From: Chromobotia macracanthus
Taxonomy: Eukaryota; Chordata; Actinopteri; Cypriniformes; Botiidae
DNA length: 64,000 nt
NCBI GenBank assembly: GCA_036877525.1
Contig: JAZGTH010000067.1
Coordinates: 5,460,501-5,524,500 of the forward strand
Reading direction: 5' to 3'
Notes under the pieces: model-generated
Databases searched by the model: none
Told to the model about the DNA's origin: nothing
The model's input: the letters and a program-made list of their open reading frames with translations, nothing else
Part shown: in pieces, positions 1 to 11,385 of the stretch
Layout of the letters: the number at the start of each line of letters is the position of its first letter
Numbering within the stretch: position 1 is the first letter of the stretch
Program-made: the position numbers and the translations under genes

Positions 1-1689
1 ATTGCAGCTTTAGTTATTAGTTCATCATTGTCTGGTGGGGCACTGATAGTGTATGAACAATTCATCTGACGTTCTTGTGGATTTAACAGTGTCAACACTT
101 TAAGCGGTGTTTGCCATGGCAAGCATCATCACGTCTAAATGTTATCAAGAATTGGAAATGCTTTTGACTTTTGTTCACGCAGCAGAGGAAATCATTTCTT
201 TAGCTTCATTATCAAAAATCTAATTTTAATTCTATTTTTGAGCAGGGCTTAGATAGTTGAATGGGTCAAAAACTGCTTTTTCTGCCTTTTTTTTTGCAAA
301 AACTGTGTGAACATAGCCGAAATACCACCTAGCCAACACCCTGGTACCTGTACGAACACCTTAGGAACCACCCAGCTAGCCAATACTACATCATCACATA
401 TTATTTAGAAATTGCACAGGCTTTGTGTGTGTGTGTGCACAGTGGGAATGTATATGCATTATAAGTGAAGCGTGATGTCAGTTGTGTTGTACTGTTCTGG
501 GTATGTGCACACTGATAGATTGTTTTGATTTACCATTCACTTTCAAATGCCCCTTCAGAGGTGACCTACATTCAGCCCTGGCATGAGTGTGTGCGGTGGA
601 AGAGTAATAAACGGGGTAAAGAGAAAACGAAATAGCGAACAAGGCAGAGAACATGAAGTTGTGAGCATGACTAAAATATCTTCTACTTGCCCTTTGGTGA
701 AATTTCTTCCCCAACACTTTCTCTCCGCCCTCTCTGTCTGCACACCCTGTTTACTTCCTTCCCATGCTGTTTTTTTTTTGTTTGCTGTTTATTTATCATG
801 TCTCAAAAAGACAATTATCTTTGCCCCAGTGACCGGCGGCCATGTTAGATGACTTTAACTGAGTCTGGCTGCGTTCCTGCTGGCGGAAAATGAAGAAGAG
901 CAGGCCCTTACATCATGCCCGGGCCGCCACCAATACATTTGGCACGCCGCATTGATTCTTGCAGTGTTAAATCTTGGCCATGGCATTGAGTCAGCTTGGT
1001 CACCTGAGGGGTAGAATGCTATCTCAGCTCACCGTACTATGTAGCCAAACTTCATTTGGCCTGCCGCTGTTTGATCTGATATCTTGTGTTAGCGAGTTTG
1101 TTAACTAATTGTGAGAAGGGCAATCTGACCTTACCAATTTATCTAGTGGGAAGTAGTGGGAAAATGAAGTTGCAAGGAACTTTTTCAGATTTCCTCAGGA
1201 AGTAAAGATTTAGTGAAGATCAAAGATCAGCTGATGGTAATTTTCTGTAATGAGTCTTGGTTTGGGGCTTCAGGATCTATTTGCATTGTATTTGCATGAT
1301 CGAAGCGGCCGGTGCTTTTGAGAATATCCTGCAGTCAGACGCTCATTAGTCCTGCAGAGTCTAAAGCCTGGTGCACTTTGCCTGTTATTCTGGCCAAAAA
1401 TGGCCAACCTAGACAGGACAAATTCATCTGACCATCTTCTGATGAACACCCATGAGCGTTTGTTCTGTTTTCTAACTGTCTGATGCATATTACACACCTA
1501 ATACACACTCTGAAAAAAGACATACAGGTTGTAATGCACTGAAATTAAAGACACTATGTGTTTTCGTAGTTGTATATATATTATCTGTGTCATCTCTCAT
1601 AACCTCACCTTTAAATGGCACGTAAAAAACAAAAACTGTGATTGGTTGTTCTAAACAGTTCTTAGCTAGGTTATACTGCACTGCAAAAA
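1..1689. other. Noncoding stretch, no gene seen
   Basis: No open frame longer than 89 codons and none with recognisable protein features. It holds a short GT run (424-437) and a degenerate GGTTGCTAGG-type repeat (listed separately). 890-1140 is more even in base composition and could be conserved noncoding sequence, but nothing in it is diagnostic. Confidence 0.6.
318..392 (-). repeat. Degenerate GGTTGCTAGG-type dispersed repeat
   Basis: Words such as CCACCTAGCCAACACCCT and ACCACCCAGCTAGCC give the roughly 10-bp rhythm of a dispersed teleost repeat whose other strand reads GGTTGCTAGGGTG. Similar copies lie at 2772, 6920, 16960, 20993 and 25458. This copy is the most diverged. Confidence 0.4.
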
Positions 1690-2060
1690 CACAGAGGGTG
1701 CTTCTCAATACTCAAAGGGATGTTTCTTTGCTCCTCCGTTCTCCGTTCTCGCTCTGTTATCTTATTGCACTACGAGGAAGCAAGGAACAAGGAGTGAGGG
1801 AGCTTTCTGAGGAGGCATGAGCGAGGAAACATTGGTGTATCCAAGGTGGGAGTGTTTTTGTTCCCGCCTACCGTCCTTGCATCCTTCCCTTTCGTCCTAA
1901 AGGGGTGGAGCTTAGACGTGAGAAAAGGAAACAAGGATGCACAAATAAGCACCCAGACTACGTGAGGGTAAATCTGCTCTGTATAAATCTGCTCCGTGAT
2001 TGGTGCGTGGATGTGTCGCCTGAGGCTGAGACTGGATGCTTATTAACGAGGAAATGAGTT
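1690..2060. repeat. Possible non-autonomous DNA element, unclassified
   Basis: The segment opens with a CTTCTCAATACTCAAAGG motif and later reads GAGGAAACATTGGTGTATCC. These motifs resemble ends of a fish dispersed element that I recall but cannot name. No target duplication or clean terminal inverted repeat was found, so the limits are approximate. It could equally be unique sequence. Confidence 0.25.
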
Positions 2061-2771
2061 CTCTACTTTTGTTTTAATGCTTCGACCTTGTTTCAGTTCT
2101 GCGCCTGCTTTTATTGTTATCGTTTATTCTTTTAGAGATAACTGAAGTTCAAGATGAATGGCACATTCTTTAATCATATGACTGTTAGCGGAGCTGGAAC
2201 TAAAGCACTCAAAGAAATTCATATTGAAACGAGGTTGTTGTGCAACCTAAATTAAGACAGTGATCTATGTTTATTACAGGCTTTATTATGTTGGGAGTGG
2301 GAGCCCATTTGAAGAAAAATTGAGCTCAATAGCATCAAATCATTTTTGTGGACACCCGCAATTCCATTTCATAGTCATGAGTTCCTGAAAGGCAATGAGC
2401 TCTGAAGAATAATGGTATCAAACACTCGCAAAAATATGATGAATTTCTGTGATGAAAGATAAAAAAAGCGAGAAAGATTTACAAGGTAAAAAATAATAAT
2501 TAAAAACGTAGCACAAACCTATTGACATTTTTACATAGATTGTTTGTCTTTTAAGCTGTGCTCTTTAGCTGTGCTCTTGTTACGTATCATTTTAATTATT
2601 ATAATTATTGCTCAAAGTTGGATTGTACTAAACCATTACCTTTCAATGCAATCAGGCTTATGATTTTCATCTGGCCAATACAAAATCATATAGTGTAACA
2701 TTAAAGTATGGACTCGAGCCGTATTTAGGAACCACAAAACCATCCGGCGAACTTTTGATTTGGGCCATTCA
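2061..2771. other. AT-rich noncoding stretch, nothing identified
   Basis: No open frame, repeat or structural motif stands out. The segment is AT-rich with short A and T runs. Confidence 0.5.
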
Positions 2772-2870
2772 GAGCACCCTAGCAGCCACTAAGCAATGCC
2801 TTTGCTACCACTTAAAACAACTCAGTAACTGCATAGCAACACCCTAGCAACCACTGGCAACACCCTAACA
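2772..2870 (-). repeat. GGTTGCTAGG-type dispersed repeat
   Basis: ACCCTAGCAGCCACTAAGCA, GCATAGCAACACCCTAGCAA and CCACTGGCAACACCCTAACA repeat one 10-11 base theme. Read on the minus strand this is the TTGCTAGGGTGTTGCTA pattern common in fish genomes. It has no coding capacity. Confidence 0.6.
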
Positions 2871-3283
2871 AATTTCACTCACGTATGTTTAAAATGTAAA
2901 CGTCTTCTAAATTTGTTCAGAAAAAGCTCCAGTTTAGTTTGAATAGAGCAGGGCTGAGATGAACTCTGCCCGCTGACTAACTCTGGCACGCAGGCAGATA
3001 GAAAGCTGCGGTTTTGAATTACTCATGTTTATTACTGACTGCCTAAACGCTTGTCACAAACTGATGAAGCGGCATTACAGACTGTCACTCTGAGGAAGAC
3101 TTTGGCATTGCTCCAGTAGGTTAAAGGGTGCCCTTGAAAGCCACCTAGAGGATTTTTTATAGCAAGACAGTTGCTCCTTCATAGATAATTTAAGTTAAAT
3201 GAATTTAGTTATATTCAATTTAAGAATCAATTTAAATGTCACATGTTTCTGCTAAAAGTCCTTTGGAGAAATTGAAGCACACA

Positions 3284-3690
3284 TTAATTGAATGTTATTT
3301 CTATAGCGCAGTAAAGCAACATATACAGTAAAGCAACTTTACAGAAATAGAAATATTATGAAACAAAAAATAATTTAACAATAACACCAGTTTTTTACAA
3401 AATGTTCCTCACTGCAGCTAACTAAAGGTGGCTGGGGCAAGAAGCACAAGTACCTACAGCCATTTTTACAAATTCAAAGAGTCTCTACATGACCCATACA
3501 AACAGCTGCACACACAGAACAACAAGAAATTAGGTTTTGCAGGTAATGTCAGTGTTCCCCCAGTGAGCAAGCCAGCAGAATCTGTGACAAGGAACCAAAA
3601 CTCCAAAAGGCAAAGTGGTGGAGAAAAACATCCCATCACATTGTGAGAACCCAGACTCAACCAGGGGCCAGTTCTCTTGTCTGGTTAGGC
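3284..3690 (-). mobile_element. Old LINE 3' UTR/tail fragment, minus strand
   Basis: The left edge reads ATTTCTATAGCGC...GCAACTTTACAG, the reverse complement of a 3' tail (CTTTACAGTA.. GCTGCTTTGAAAC type) seen in plus orientation at 20385-20456. Farther right is GACAAGGAACCAAAACTCC and CAACCAGGGGCCAGTTCTC, which I recognise as a sequence common in cyprinid genomes. The 72-codon frame inside (3428-3646) is incidental. The clade (L2, CR1 or Rex1-like) is not resolved. Confidence 0.4.
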
Positions 3691-4455
3691 AAGTGTTGAC
3701 AGAGTAACCTGAGCTATAAGTCAAAGGGATAGTATAATTCAGATAATATAGGTAGCGTTTGATTTCATATTGTAACTTCTTAAATTTTGGTTTTGAAAAT
3801 TTGAAGACACATTGAGGAAATGTTTAGATCTCTTCTGAAACTTCAGAGGAGATAATATGCCTTACTTTTGTCTCAAGAGAAAAATGTGTTGCTGGTGGAA
3901 TTAGTCAAATATATATGAACGAAAATTAAGTGTGATATTTAGAATTAAAATAACTGAATTAATCAATCTAATTTATCATTTGAAGTTCCTAAATATATCC
4001 AAAATCTCTACTTAAAACAGGGAAATGAAATCTGTATTGTGTGGGATTAACAGGACTAAAGGCAGTTCCTGCCTAATGAGATGGACAGATTTGACTTTAA
4101 ATAAGTCATTTATATTCAGTATGTGTGTACATTTGTGGTAGAGTCTTCGAGAGAGAGAGAGAGAGGTGAATATATCTGCAGGTCTTCAATCAGACAGAAA
4201 GAAGGGCGTAACACTTTGGTTCAGCTTTAAATTATCACTCTTAATAAACTGACATTAGCAATAAGCTCAGTGGCCAAGCTAATAAACAACATGGCTGGTA
4301 CAGTTTTCACTAGGTGTTCTGTTGTGTGCGTTGCTATGATGTAAAAGTCTATTGATCACCAATCACCATTTATCAAAAGACTTGTGTTCTGCCCAACTAG
4401 CTGTAGATGAATAATTGAACAGTGTAAGGCAGAGAAAAGACGATGAGAGAAAAAT
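3691..4455. other. Noncoding stretch with a short GA run
   Basis: AT-rich sequence without gene-like features. A short GA microsatellite occupies 4149-4165. Confidence 0.5.
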
Positions 4456-4460
4456 CTTAC

Positions 4461-4606
4461 ACCCTCTCTACCTCTCTCTACCTCTCTCTCCCTCGCTCTC
4501 TCTCCCTCTTCTATACTCTCTCTCCCTCTCTTTCTTCTCTCTCTCTCTATGCCTCTCTCTCCCCCTTCTTTACTCTCCCTCTCCGTTACTCTCTCCCCCC
4601 TTGTCT
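4461..4606 (+). repeat. CT-rich (pyrimidine) low-complexity tract
   Basis: About 145 bases of almost pure C and T on the plus strand, with imperfect CTCTCTCC units. It explains the serine/leucine-rich frames on the plus strand and the arginine/glutamate-rich frame on the minus strand (4356-4823), none of which is a real gene. Such tracts can adopt triplex DNA. Confidence 0.85.
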
Positions 4607-4920
4607 GTTGTGGGACAGCAGATAAAGCTGCTGAATAATTCAGGGTGTATTGAGTGTCTCCTCTCGGCTGTGTCTGGCTGTTAGCTGCTCTTTGGAATTG
4701 AGGTGGCTGAGCCATGCGGAGAGGCAAAGAGAACGAGCGCCTGAGAGTAATGAAAGAGCTACAGAGAGAGATACACAGGCCTCCTGTAAAATCAAGTAAA
4801 AAATATTGTTTTATAGAGAACAAATGTGACCTAAATCTGAACAGGACAAGGAAAGGAGGTTAAAAGCCAGTGTAACAAATCAGTTAGTGTAGAATATCAT
4901 TGGGATGTGTCAGATAAAAT

Positions 4921-5068
4921 GATCATTTATTCACCCTCATGTCATTCCAAAACTATATGACTTTATTCTGCTGTGGAACACAAAAGAAGATATTTTGGAA
5001 ATGTGTTTTTCAGAAGCAAAAGTCATACAGGTTTAGAATGACATGAGAGTGAGCAAGTGATGGAAGAA
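4921..5068. mobile_element. Palindromic MITE fragment (CACCCTCATGTCATTCC family)
   Basis: The left arm TTATTCACCCTCATGTCATT is answered by the right arm AATGACATGAGAGTGAGCAA, with ACACAAAAGAAGATATTTTG between them. This is a shortened copy of the same element found nearly complete at 10855-11151. The outer ends with TTAA are missing here. Confidence 0.65.
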
Positions 5069-5622
5069 TTGGAAGAATAATTCCAATTGTCTTCCAGAAA
5101 GAAGATGGAAGAAACTATCCATTTAATCTGCTTTTGCACAAAGCACTCTGTAATCATAAAGAACCTTCAATTTGATTGTGATGCCACCTCCTGATTCATA
5201 ACTGTCTATTTTACAGAAATATAGTGTTTGGAAGTTTTAAGGTCAACAACAGATTCAAACTCCAGGCCACCATGCCACTGTTTAAAGGTACATTAAAAGC
5301 AACACACATCTAAAGAGACGATCTGGTCTACAGCAGCACATGATTGTGTATCATACAAATGTTAATTCACTCACTGCTCTGAGAGTGACACATGATTGGG
5401 CTGTTTCATTGTTGGACACGGACAAGTCTTTGTTACTCCATTATAGTACATGAACGAATGAACAATGCTAGCTTTGATATCAGAGCAATGCTTAGGGGTG
5501 ACCCAGAAATGACAAAAAATCAGCATATGATTTAGGCAGGGAAAAAACTGTTTAGTTATGAACAAGACATGAAGTGGCACATTGACATGACAGTGATAAA
5601 ATATCACAGTGGCTCAGAGGCC
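5069..5622. other. Noncoding stretch, nothing identified
   Basis: No gene-like frame and no recognised repeat between the palindromic element and the AG tract. Confidence 0.5.
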
Positions 5623-5797
5623 ACAGAGAGAGAGAGAGAGAGAGAGTGTGAGTGAGGGAGAGAGAGAGGGAGAGAGACATGGAGGGAGAGACAGAGAGAG
5701 AGTAAGTGAGTGAGGGAGAGAGAGAGGGAGACAGAGAGGGAGAAAGACACAGAGGGAGAGACGGAGAGGGAGGGAGAGAGAGAGAGACAGAAAGAAC
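5623..5797 (+). repeat. AG-rich (purine) tract, 175 bp
   Basis: Nearly continuous A and G on the plus strand, with AGAGAG runs broken by GGGAG, GACA and GTGA. The arginine/glutamate and serine/leucine frames overlapping it are artefacts of dinucleotide composition. Long purine strands of this kind are candidates for H-DNA. Confidence 0.9.
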
Positions 5798-6919
5798 ACA
5801 CGTCTCTGAACAGGGTCTGCAGCAGGTATGATGGGGTGAATAACAATTCTTCAGGGCCATGTGACAAAAACGACAACTCTGACCTTTTAAAGATGTACAT
5901 ATGAGGACTTTGACAGAAAGCAGGGCACCAGAGTGCTGCTAAACGCCTGGTGGATAAACGTGCTGTTGGGGAATATCTATCACTCCGACTGTGTCTTAAA
6001 ATATAAGCAATTAGTTACACTTGGGCTTTGTGTGATATTGCATTTCGGACAGGCACGTGTGACTCCTTCTGCAGTCAAGGGAAATAAAGTCATAACTGAT
6101 TATTAAAGAGCAGACAGACTGTACGGTCAGTGTATGTTATTGCTGTAGTAACTTGCCCGGTTATCCCTAAGGCTCTGTTCTAGGGACAGTTATATTAAGT
6201 GCTTAGGGCTGAGCAGTAAATCTATACTGTGACCGAAACTTTGCTGCGTATCTGCGTCCTTGTACAGTATGTGAGCTCAAATGATTTTAATAATAGCATT
6301 TTTAGTGTTGTTGCTAGGGCGACCATAACTGTTACTGCTCACAAGCAGGGTTAGGGGTTTGTTCAGGTTATTAACCTTGAGTATTTTAATTCATACAACA
6401 CAGTGTCATGCTACGTACAGTACATGAATAATACTTCAAATCCAATTATATGACTTGTTAAGATAGTTAATATTTACTATTACTTTCCAAGTCTGTGACA
6501 ATTATTGCATGGCAAATAAATTCCATAGACTTCTATTCATACGCATGTGAATTTGGCAGACCGAAAACACAAGCTCATGAAAAAATCGCATTTTGCTGCA
6601 TTCACCAAGTTTGGTGAACTCTGACCTGTGAATCTGCATCTTGTAAAGACGTGACCAGCAGAAGATGGTGACGTCGGAGGAAACGCTGATATAAGCGGTA
6701 TTACACAATCACGTTTTGTTACCATACAGCTTTAAAATAACAAAAACAATAACAGTGCATGTTGGAATCTTACATGCGTGTGATAAAAAACACTGTGGTG
6801 CATAATATATCCAGTTGCTGCCCATATTTGTAGGGGTCTCCCTGGAATTTTCACATGCTGAAGGAATGATCCAGGCCAAATCTAGGGATTCTGTGAGCTT
6901 GTTGTCCTAGACACTTCTG
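5798..6919. other. Noncoding stretch; 6500-6760 may be repeat-derived
   Basis: No exon-like features. The stretch 6500-6760 (TTCCATAGACTTCTATTCAT, then TTCACCAAGTTTGGTGAAC, which contains an 8-bp inverted repeat TTCACCAA/TTGGTGAA) reads like part of a dispersed fish repeat, but I cannot confirm a second copy in this window. Confidence 0.35.
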
Positions 6920-7045
6920 GTGAACACCCTAGCAACTACATAGCAACATGCTAACAACTGCCTAGAATGCCTTAGCAATGCTTAAAATGACATAGCCACC
7001 CCATTGCAATGCTTTCACTGCCACTTATGCTCTAGCATCGCGCCA
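6920..7045 (-). repeat. GGTTGCTAGG-type dispersed repeat
   Basis: AACACCCTAGCAACTACATA, GCAACATGCTAACAACTGCC and CCTTAGCAATGC follow the same 10-11 base theme as 2772-2870, in the same orientation. The right part is more decayed. Confidence 0.55.
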
Positions 7046-7615
7046 ACTTTTTATGTTTTGCGAAGGGAAGCACTTTCTCCAGAAAATGTAAAAGTCTAGT
7101 TATTGGCAACGCTATATGTCAGCGAAAACGTGAGCTTGTTTAGTAATAATTATTTTGTGTGTGTGTGACTTTAAGGGGTTTTCCGTGTTGCTGTCACAGT
7201 TTAGTTGTGCGTGACTCATGCTTCTTGGTTGGGGGGGTGAGTGTCCATGGGAATAGACCAATCTGTCTAGATCTGTCCATTGAGATTCCCGCATACACAC
7301 ATTCTCTCCCTCTCTCTTTTGTAAGGGTGTGGTGGTGTGTAGAAAAATGATCTTCCTGTTGGCGATTCCCTCATGGCATTGTAACGGATGGGTTTACATT
7401 AGCGGAGTCAATCTTACTCTCTGAACACATCAGGAAATGGCTCTCTCTCCAACACAACACCAGGGAGAGAGTTTATTTCTTGAAGTAAAAGTGTGATAAG
7501 TCCTGAACACACACACACACTTTCTCTTGCCAATACAAAAATAGTGATGATTGGGAAAAAGGACAAAAAGGGTGCCTTTTTCAGGTGTACCCCTCCCATG
7601 GCCATCACGTGCATC
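7046..7615. other. Noncoding stretch with short GT, CT and AC runs
   Basis: Holds short dinucleotide runs near 7157, 7305 and 7508. The frames of 60-66 codons overlap each other on both strands and show no protein-like pattern. Confidence 0.5.
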
Positions 7616-7786
7616 TGACATCCTATGATTTCATTCTGTCCTAATGCACAGATAGGATGTCCTACTTGCCTGTCAGACTTTTGGAGGAGGCGTGGCTGTG
7701 GAGAGCGCTCCGAAGGGAGGGCGGGATCTTATGCTTTTAAAGCTAATTTGGTATTGCGAGCCTCTCCAAAATTGTCTACCCTTTAA
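7616..7786 (+). mobile_element. TTAA-type hairpin element, truncated copy A
   Basis: GGAGGAGGCGTGGCT, GAAGGGAGGGCGGGATCTTA and TGCTTTTAAAGCTA also occur, with few changes, at 42840-42915 (plus strand) and on the minus strand around 55495-55560. The copy ends CTTTAA at 7781-7786, matching the TTAA end of the complete copy. The 5' third of the element is absent. It carries an internal stem, ACATCCTAT (7618-7626) with ATAGGATGT (7652-7660), at the place where the other two copies also have a stem-loop. Confidence 0.7.
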
Positions 7787-8740
7787 TCTTCAGTGTGCTT
7801 TTGTTATTTGGGAAAGAAACTCCTGGCAATATTGTTTTTTTTTACAATGCCCATTTGTGGCTTTTCAGATCACTAGATGGAGCTGCCTCACTGGATCCAG
7901 ATGTGACAGATGCGGTAGGTGAAGTTACATGATCAGAAATGGCAAGAGTTTTCAGTCACAGTCAGCTCTCAAAACCTGTAGCTCTTGACAAACAGACATC
8001 TGCCCACTAGATTACATAAGCTCATCAGGGTAAAAGAAGCCTGCCTACACAGTGCAGCTATTGGTTATTAGTTTTAATGGATTACTAGTAATTTCTCCCG
8101 AGTCCCCGAAACCAGCCCATCATGCATTCTGGGCAATCACTTTTACCAGAACAAATATTGTTACTAGCAGTGACATATTTCTTCTAGGTTTAATTTTTCC
8201 TGAAATTTTGTAATTACAAATGCCATTGTTATATGATTTAAGCAATTACAGGATTCTGTTCAGACATGCTTGAGGCGTGGACTGATATTATTTGTTTTAG
8301 GAGAGCGTTGTGATTTTCCCTGCAGTGCTATGAGTGGCACACATCCTCATATTGTGACATAGATCCATTAGTCTAATTTCTGGCTGTAATTGGCTGGTTC
8401 TGGCACTTGGAACTGGCTTACGTAACCAAGCCCAACAGCACACTCTTGTTAATGTTTAAAGAGTCATTGGGGTAGCAAGAGCAATTTCAGCTAACTTCAG
8501 TTCCTACCACTTAACGTGGATCATTTCCTCAATCTGACTCTGGTGTGCAGTGGTGCTGAGGTTTGTATGCGTGTGCGTAAGAGAGCGTAACCTTTATGTA
8601 CAGGTGTGTGTGTGAAGCACTCTGGATATAGCTCATTTTATTTATTTATTTTTCCTTCCAAATATATGTAATTACTGTGCATGCACAGCAGCACCTGAAA
8701 CATTTTGGTAAATGAAATCTTACATCTGTATTTATGTATC
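7787..8740. other. Noncoding stretch, nothing identified
   Basis: Includes a CACTAGATGGAGCTGC word and TAAT-rich sequence around 8080-8200, but no exon, RNA gene or clear repeat. Confidence 0.45.
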
Positions 8741-9053
8741 CATCTAACAATTTTAGGCAGTAAGAACGTTTCCCTAATGTTTCTATTAGAAACACAAAAT
8801 GTTAGTTTAAACGTTCTAGGAATGTTCAAAACGACCAGCTTTTTAGACGTTGTGTGAACTTTATTGCTTGTTTACAAGAATGCTGTTTAAACATTTTTAA
8901 GTTCTGTAACTTTTTTAAAATGTTCCACTAACTCCTTAAGAATAATGTTTTCGATATAAATATATAACATTAAAACTAATGTTACTGCTAGAATGTTTTT
9001 GATAACCGAGAGAATTTTAGAGAATATTTGGGGAACGTTCTCTGTTAGCTGGG
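8741..9053 (+). mobile_element. AACGTT-rich MITE-like element, copy 1
   Basis: Starts CATCTAACAATTTTAGG and ends TCTGTTAGCTGGG, giving a short inverted end (CTAACA/TGTTAG). Inside are AAGAACGTTTCCCTAATGTT, AAACGTTCTAGGAATGTTC, TTTTAGACGTTGT and GGGGAACGTTCT. The same order of motifs recurs in eleven other places. GTAT stands on each side if the ends are taken as CC and GG, so a 4-bp target duplication is possible but not proven. A 130-codon frame starting inside it (8993) is incidental. Confidence 0.75.
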
Positions 9054-9637
9054 TATCTGGAGCAGACTGTCCAGCAGTGTCTGAAAGGGAGCAGTGTTGT
9101 AACCTCTTTGACTCTCAGCTCCTTCCTTGGGGGCAAATTGGAAAGGGTACAAAGCCAAAACCCATGACCCAACTCCAGATGTTACCTCATCTTCAACATC
9201 AACTGTCATCCAAATTAAACGTACCATCTGCCCATACAGACAGCTTCATTAGCTTTCTGGATGGGGTTCCATTCCAAAAGTCCATTTCCTGTGTCAAATG
9301 TTTGTTACCGCTCTCATGTTTATTGAACCTTCTGAATCAAATTACATTTAGAAGTCTGTGGGTCTCTGCTGAGGGTATGGCATAAGTCTGCTGACTAATA
9401 TTTAGAGGACACGGTGCTTTTCTGTAGACTACGGTACTAAATGTTTACTGTATTCATAGTACTGCTGCTTCTTAGACAGAATTTTACTGTGTTGACTGTA
9501 TGCTGCTTTTACTGTGCTCACAATAATGTTGACACATCCATCTTAAACAAATCTATAGGCTGCTGTGCTGGTTTTCGTTAGTATAATCTGATCTAACCAG
9601 TCTCCTAGCATAGACAAACTGGTCTTCAGGTCATCTA
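9054..9637. other. Noncoding stretch between two AACGTT copies
   Basis: No second repeat family was recognised. The frame of 130 codons that runs to 9385 has no recognisable domain, and begins inside a mobile element. Confidence 0.45.
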
Positions 9638-9931
9638 CCCAGCTAACAGGAAATGTTCTCAGAATGTTAAACGTTCTCTAAAAGTTTTCTCAAAGTTATC
9701 AAAAAGTTCTTGCAGTAATGTTACAATGTTTTTTAACTTTACATATCATAAAAAATTAGTATTCTAAAGTTGTTAGTATAACGTTTTAAAAATAGTTACA
9801 GAATTAAAAAAATGTTTGAATAACGTTCATGTAACCAAGCAATAACTGTAATACAACATCTAAAAAAGTGTATGTTTTAAATGTTCCTAGAACTTTCAAA
9901 ATAACATTTCTTCATTTTTCATGGCTAACCA
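9638..9931 (-). mobile_element. AACGTT-rich MITE-like element, copy 2
   Basis: Starts CCCAGCTAACAGGAAATGTT and passes through AAACGTTCTCTAAAAG, AATAACGTTCATG and TGTTCCTAGAACTTTC, which is copy 1 read backwards. The far end (TTTTCATGGCTAACC) is shortened relative to the others, so about 40-60 bases appear deleted near it. Confidence 0.75.
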
Positions 9932-10157
9932 CCAATCATATTTTCTTCAGAAAATATAAAGCTCTAGTACTTTGGTGTTGTGGTTCAGGTAGAGGCAGAT
10001 GTACAGGAGATGAGCTCAGCTCCTCTGTCAAAGCATAACAAACCTACAGAGAGTCTGTTAGCATACAGAATAAAGAAGCATGAAATAACATTAGCTACAT
10101 CCCATAACAAACTCTCTGCTCTTACAGGAGATCTTTTAAGCTGTTAACCGCAGCTGT

Positions 10158-10262
10158 AGACACACAGACACACACAGACACACACAGACACACACACAGA
10201 CACACACACAGACACACAGACACACACACAGACACAGACACACACACACACACACACACACA
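10158..10262 (+). repeat. CA microsatellite interrupted by GA, minisatellite-like
   Basis: Runs of CACACA punctuated every 8-14 bases by a GA step (ACACACAGAC units), ending in a pure CA stretch. The regular interruption suggests expansion of a higher-order unit rather than simple slippage. Confidence 0.9.
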
Positions 10263-10606
10263 GTCGGTTTGGACTGCATTAGGTGTTCCTTTGTTTATTT
10301 GTGTGTTATGGAGTCAGTCTTTAAGCCCTTTATTCATTTAGACTCTGTACACACATACTGTACACACACGCACACACATAGTCCTATCCACACAAATGGA
10401 CTGTGCCCACATACTGAGGTGTTGCAGTAATGACTGTTATTGTATGTGTTGCTTGTTTCTTGCTGGGTGTAAATAGTGTGTGTGTGTGTGTGTGTATGAG
10501 TGGATATGTGTAATTATGACTGTTATGATTGTGTGGCTTTCCTGCTACCATGATACTTTGGATTCTCTCTAGTTTAAACTACCGCTGCTTGCATTCATTA
10601 CATTAT
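10263..10606. other. Noncoding stretch with a GT run
   Basis: A GT run lies at 10476-10495 and a looser CA-rich patch near 10350-10380. No other feature is visible. Confidence 0.5.
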
Positions 10607-10705
10607 TTAAAGAAATACTTCCCCCAAATTGACATAAATTACACTTATGTTGGTCCACATCTGCATTGTTTTTTTTTATCATAGACCACAAAAGAAGAGC
10701 TGTGC
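10607..10705 (+). mobile_element. Decayed fragment of the palindromic TTAA MITE
   Basis: TTTAAAGAAATACTTCCCCC and ACCACAAAAGAAGAG resemble the left arm (TTAAAGGGATAGTTC) and the middle of the element 150 bases downstream. Strong decay makes the assignment tentative. Confidence 0.35.
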
Positions 10706-10854
10706 TGCGCCTCATACAGTGAACATACAGGCCTGTGAAGCTTTACAAATGACAATACAATACATTACAATACAATTTTCAGTCATTTCTGGAATAGTAA
10801 TTTAAATATTTTTCTTCAACATACATTTTTCTTCACACAAAGCTATTGTATGGC

Positions 10855-11151
10855 TTAAAGGGATAGTTCCCCCCGAAATACAAATTCTGTCATTTACTCA
10901 TTTACTCTCATGTCATTCCAAAACTGTCTGACTGTCTTTGTTTCTGATGAACACAAAAGTAGAGTTTTTTTAAGCATGTTGTTAACCAAACAATGGTGGC
11001 ACCCATTGCCTTCCATGGACACAATGGACACAAAATGTCCATTGGGCACAAAACCATTAGGACATTCCTCAAAATATCTTCATTGGTTTGGAATGACATG
11101 GGGTTCAATAAATGATGGAAAATTTCATTTTGGGGTGAGCTGACCCTTTAA
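10855..11151. mobile_element. Palindromic TTAA-flanked MITE, near complete
   Basis: Begins TTAAAGGGATAGTTCCCCCC and ends GGGGTGAGCTGACCCTTTAA. The arms CTCATGTCATTCCAAA and TTTGGAATGACATGG pair across the element, as do TGAACACAAAAG and related words. TTAA at 10855-10858 and 11148-11151 fits the target duplication of piggyBac- or Kolobok-type elements. It is a known kind of cyprinid repeat and does not code. The frames of 66 and 77 codons within it are chance. Confidence 0.8.
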
Positions 11152-11330
11152 GAAGGTTTGGAATGTAGAGCATGAGTAGCATGTTTTACTTTAATGATAC
11201 CTTTATATTATTGTTTGCCATGTTTTGGAGCTTGTCAGATCATTCTCAATGGGTCATTTTCATTGGATGGAAAGTAAAACTAAAGATTCTCCTTTTTAAG
11301 TTGCACAATAAAAGTCAGTCGTGTCTGGAA

Positions 11331-11385
11331 CAGTGAGTAAATGACGACACACTTTTCATTTCAGCTGTTTTGGGTGAACTAACAA
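11331..11385 (+). mobile_element. Right-arm fragment of the palindromic MITE
   Basis: GTGAGTAAATGACGACACAC followed by TTTTGGGTGAACTAAC matches the right arm of the family (AATGATG.. TTTTGGGGTGAGCT at 11111-11145). The left arm is not visible. Confidence 0.45.

Noticed and set aside
8993..9385. 130-codon frame as a gene
   Set aside because: It starts inside an AACGTT mobile element and continues into unique sequence without any recognisable protein feature.
10158..10262. CRISPR-like array
   Set aside because: The spacing of GA within CA runs is regular, but units are 8-14 bases of pure dinucleotide sequence in a vertebrate context.
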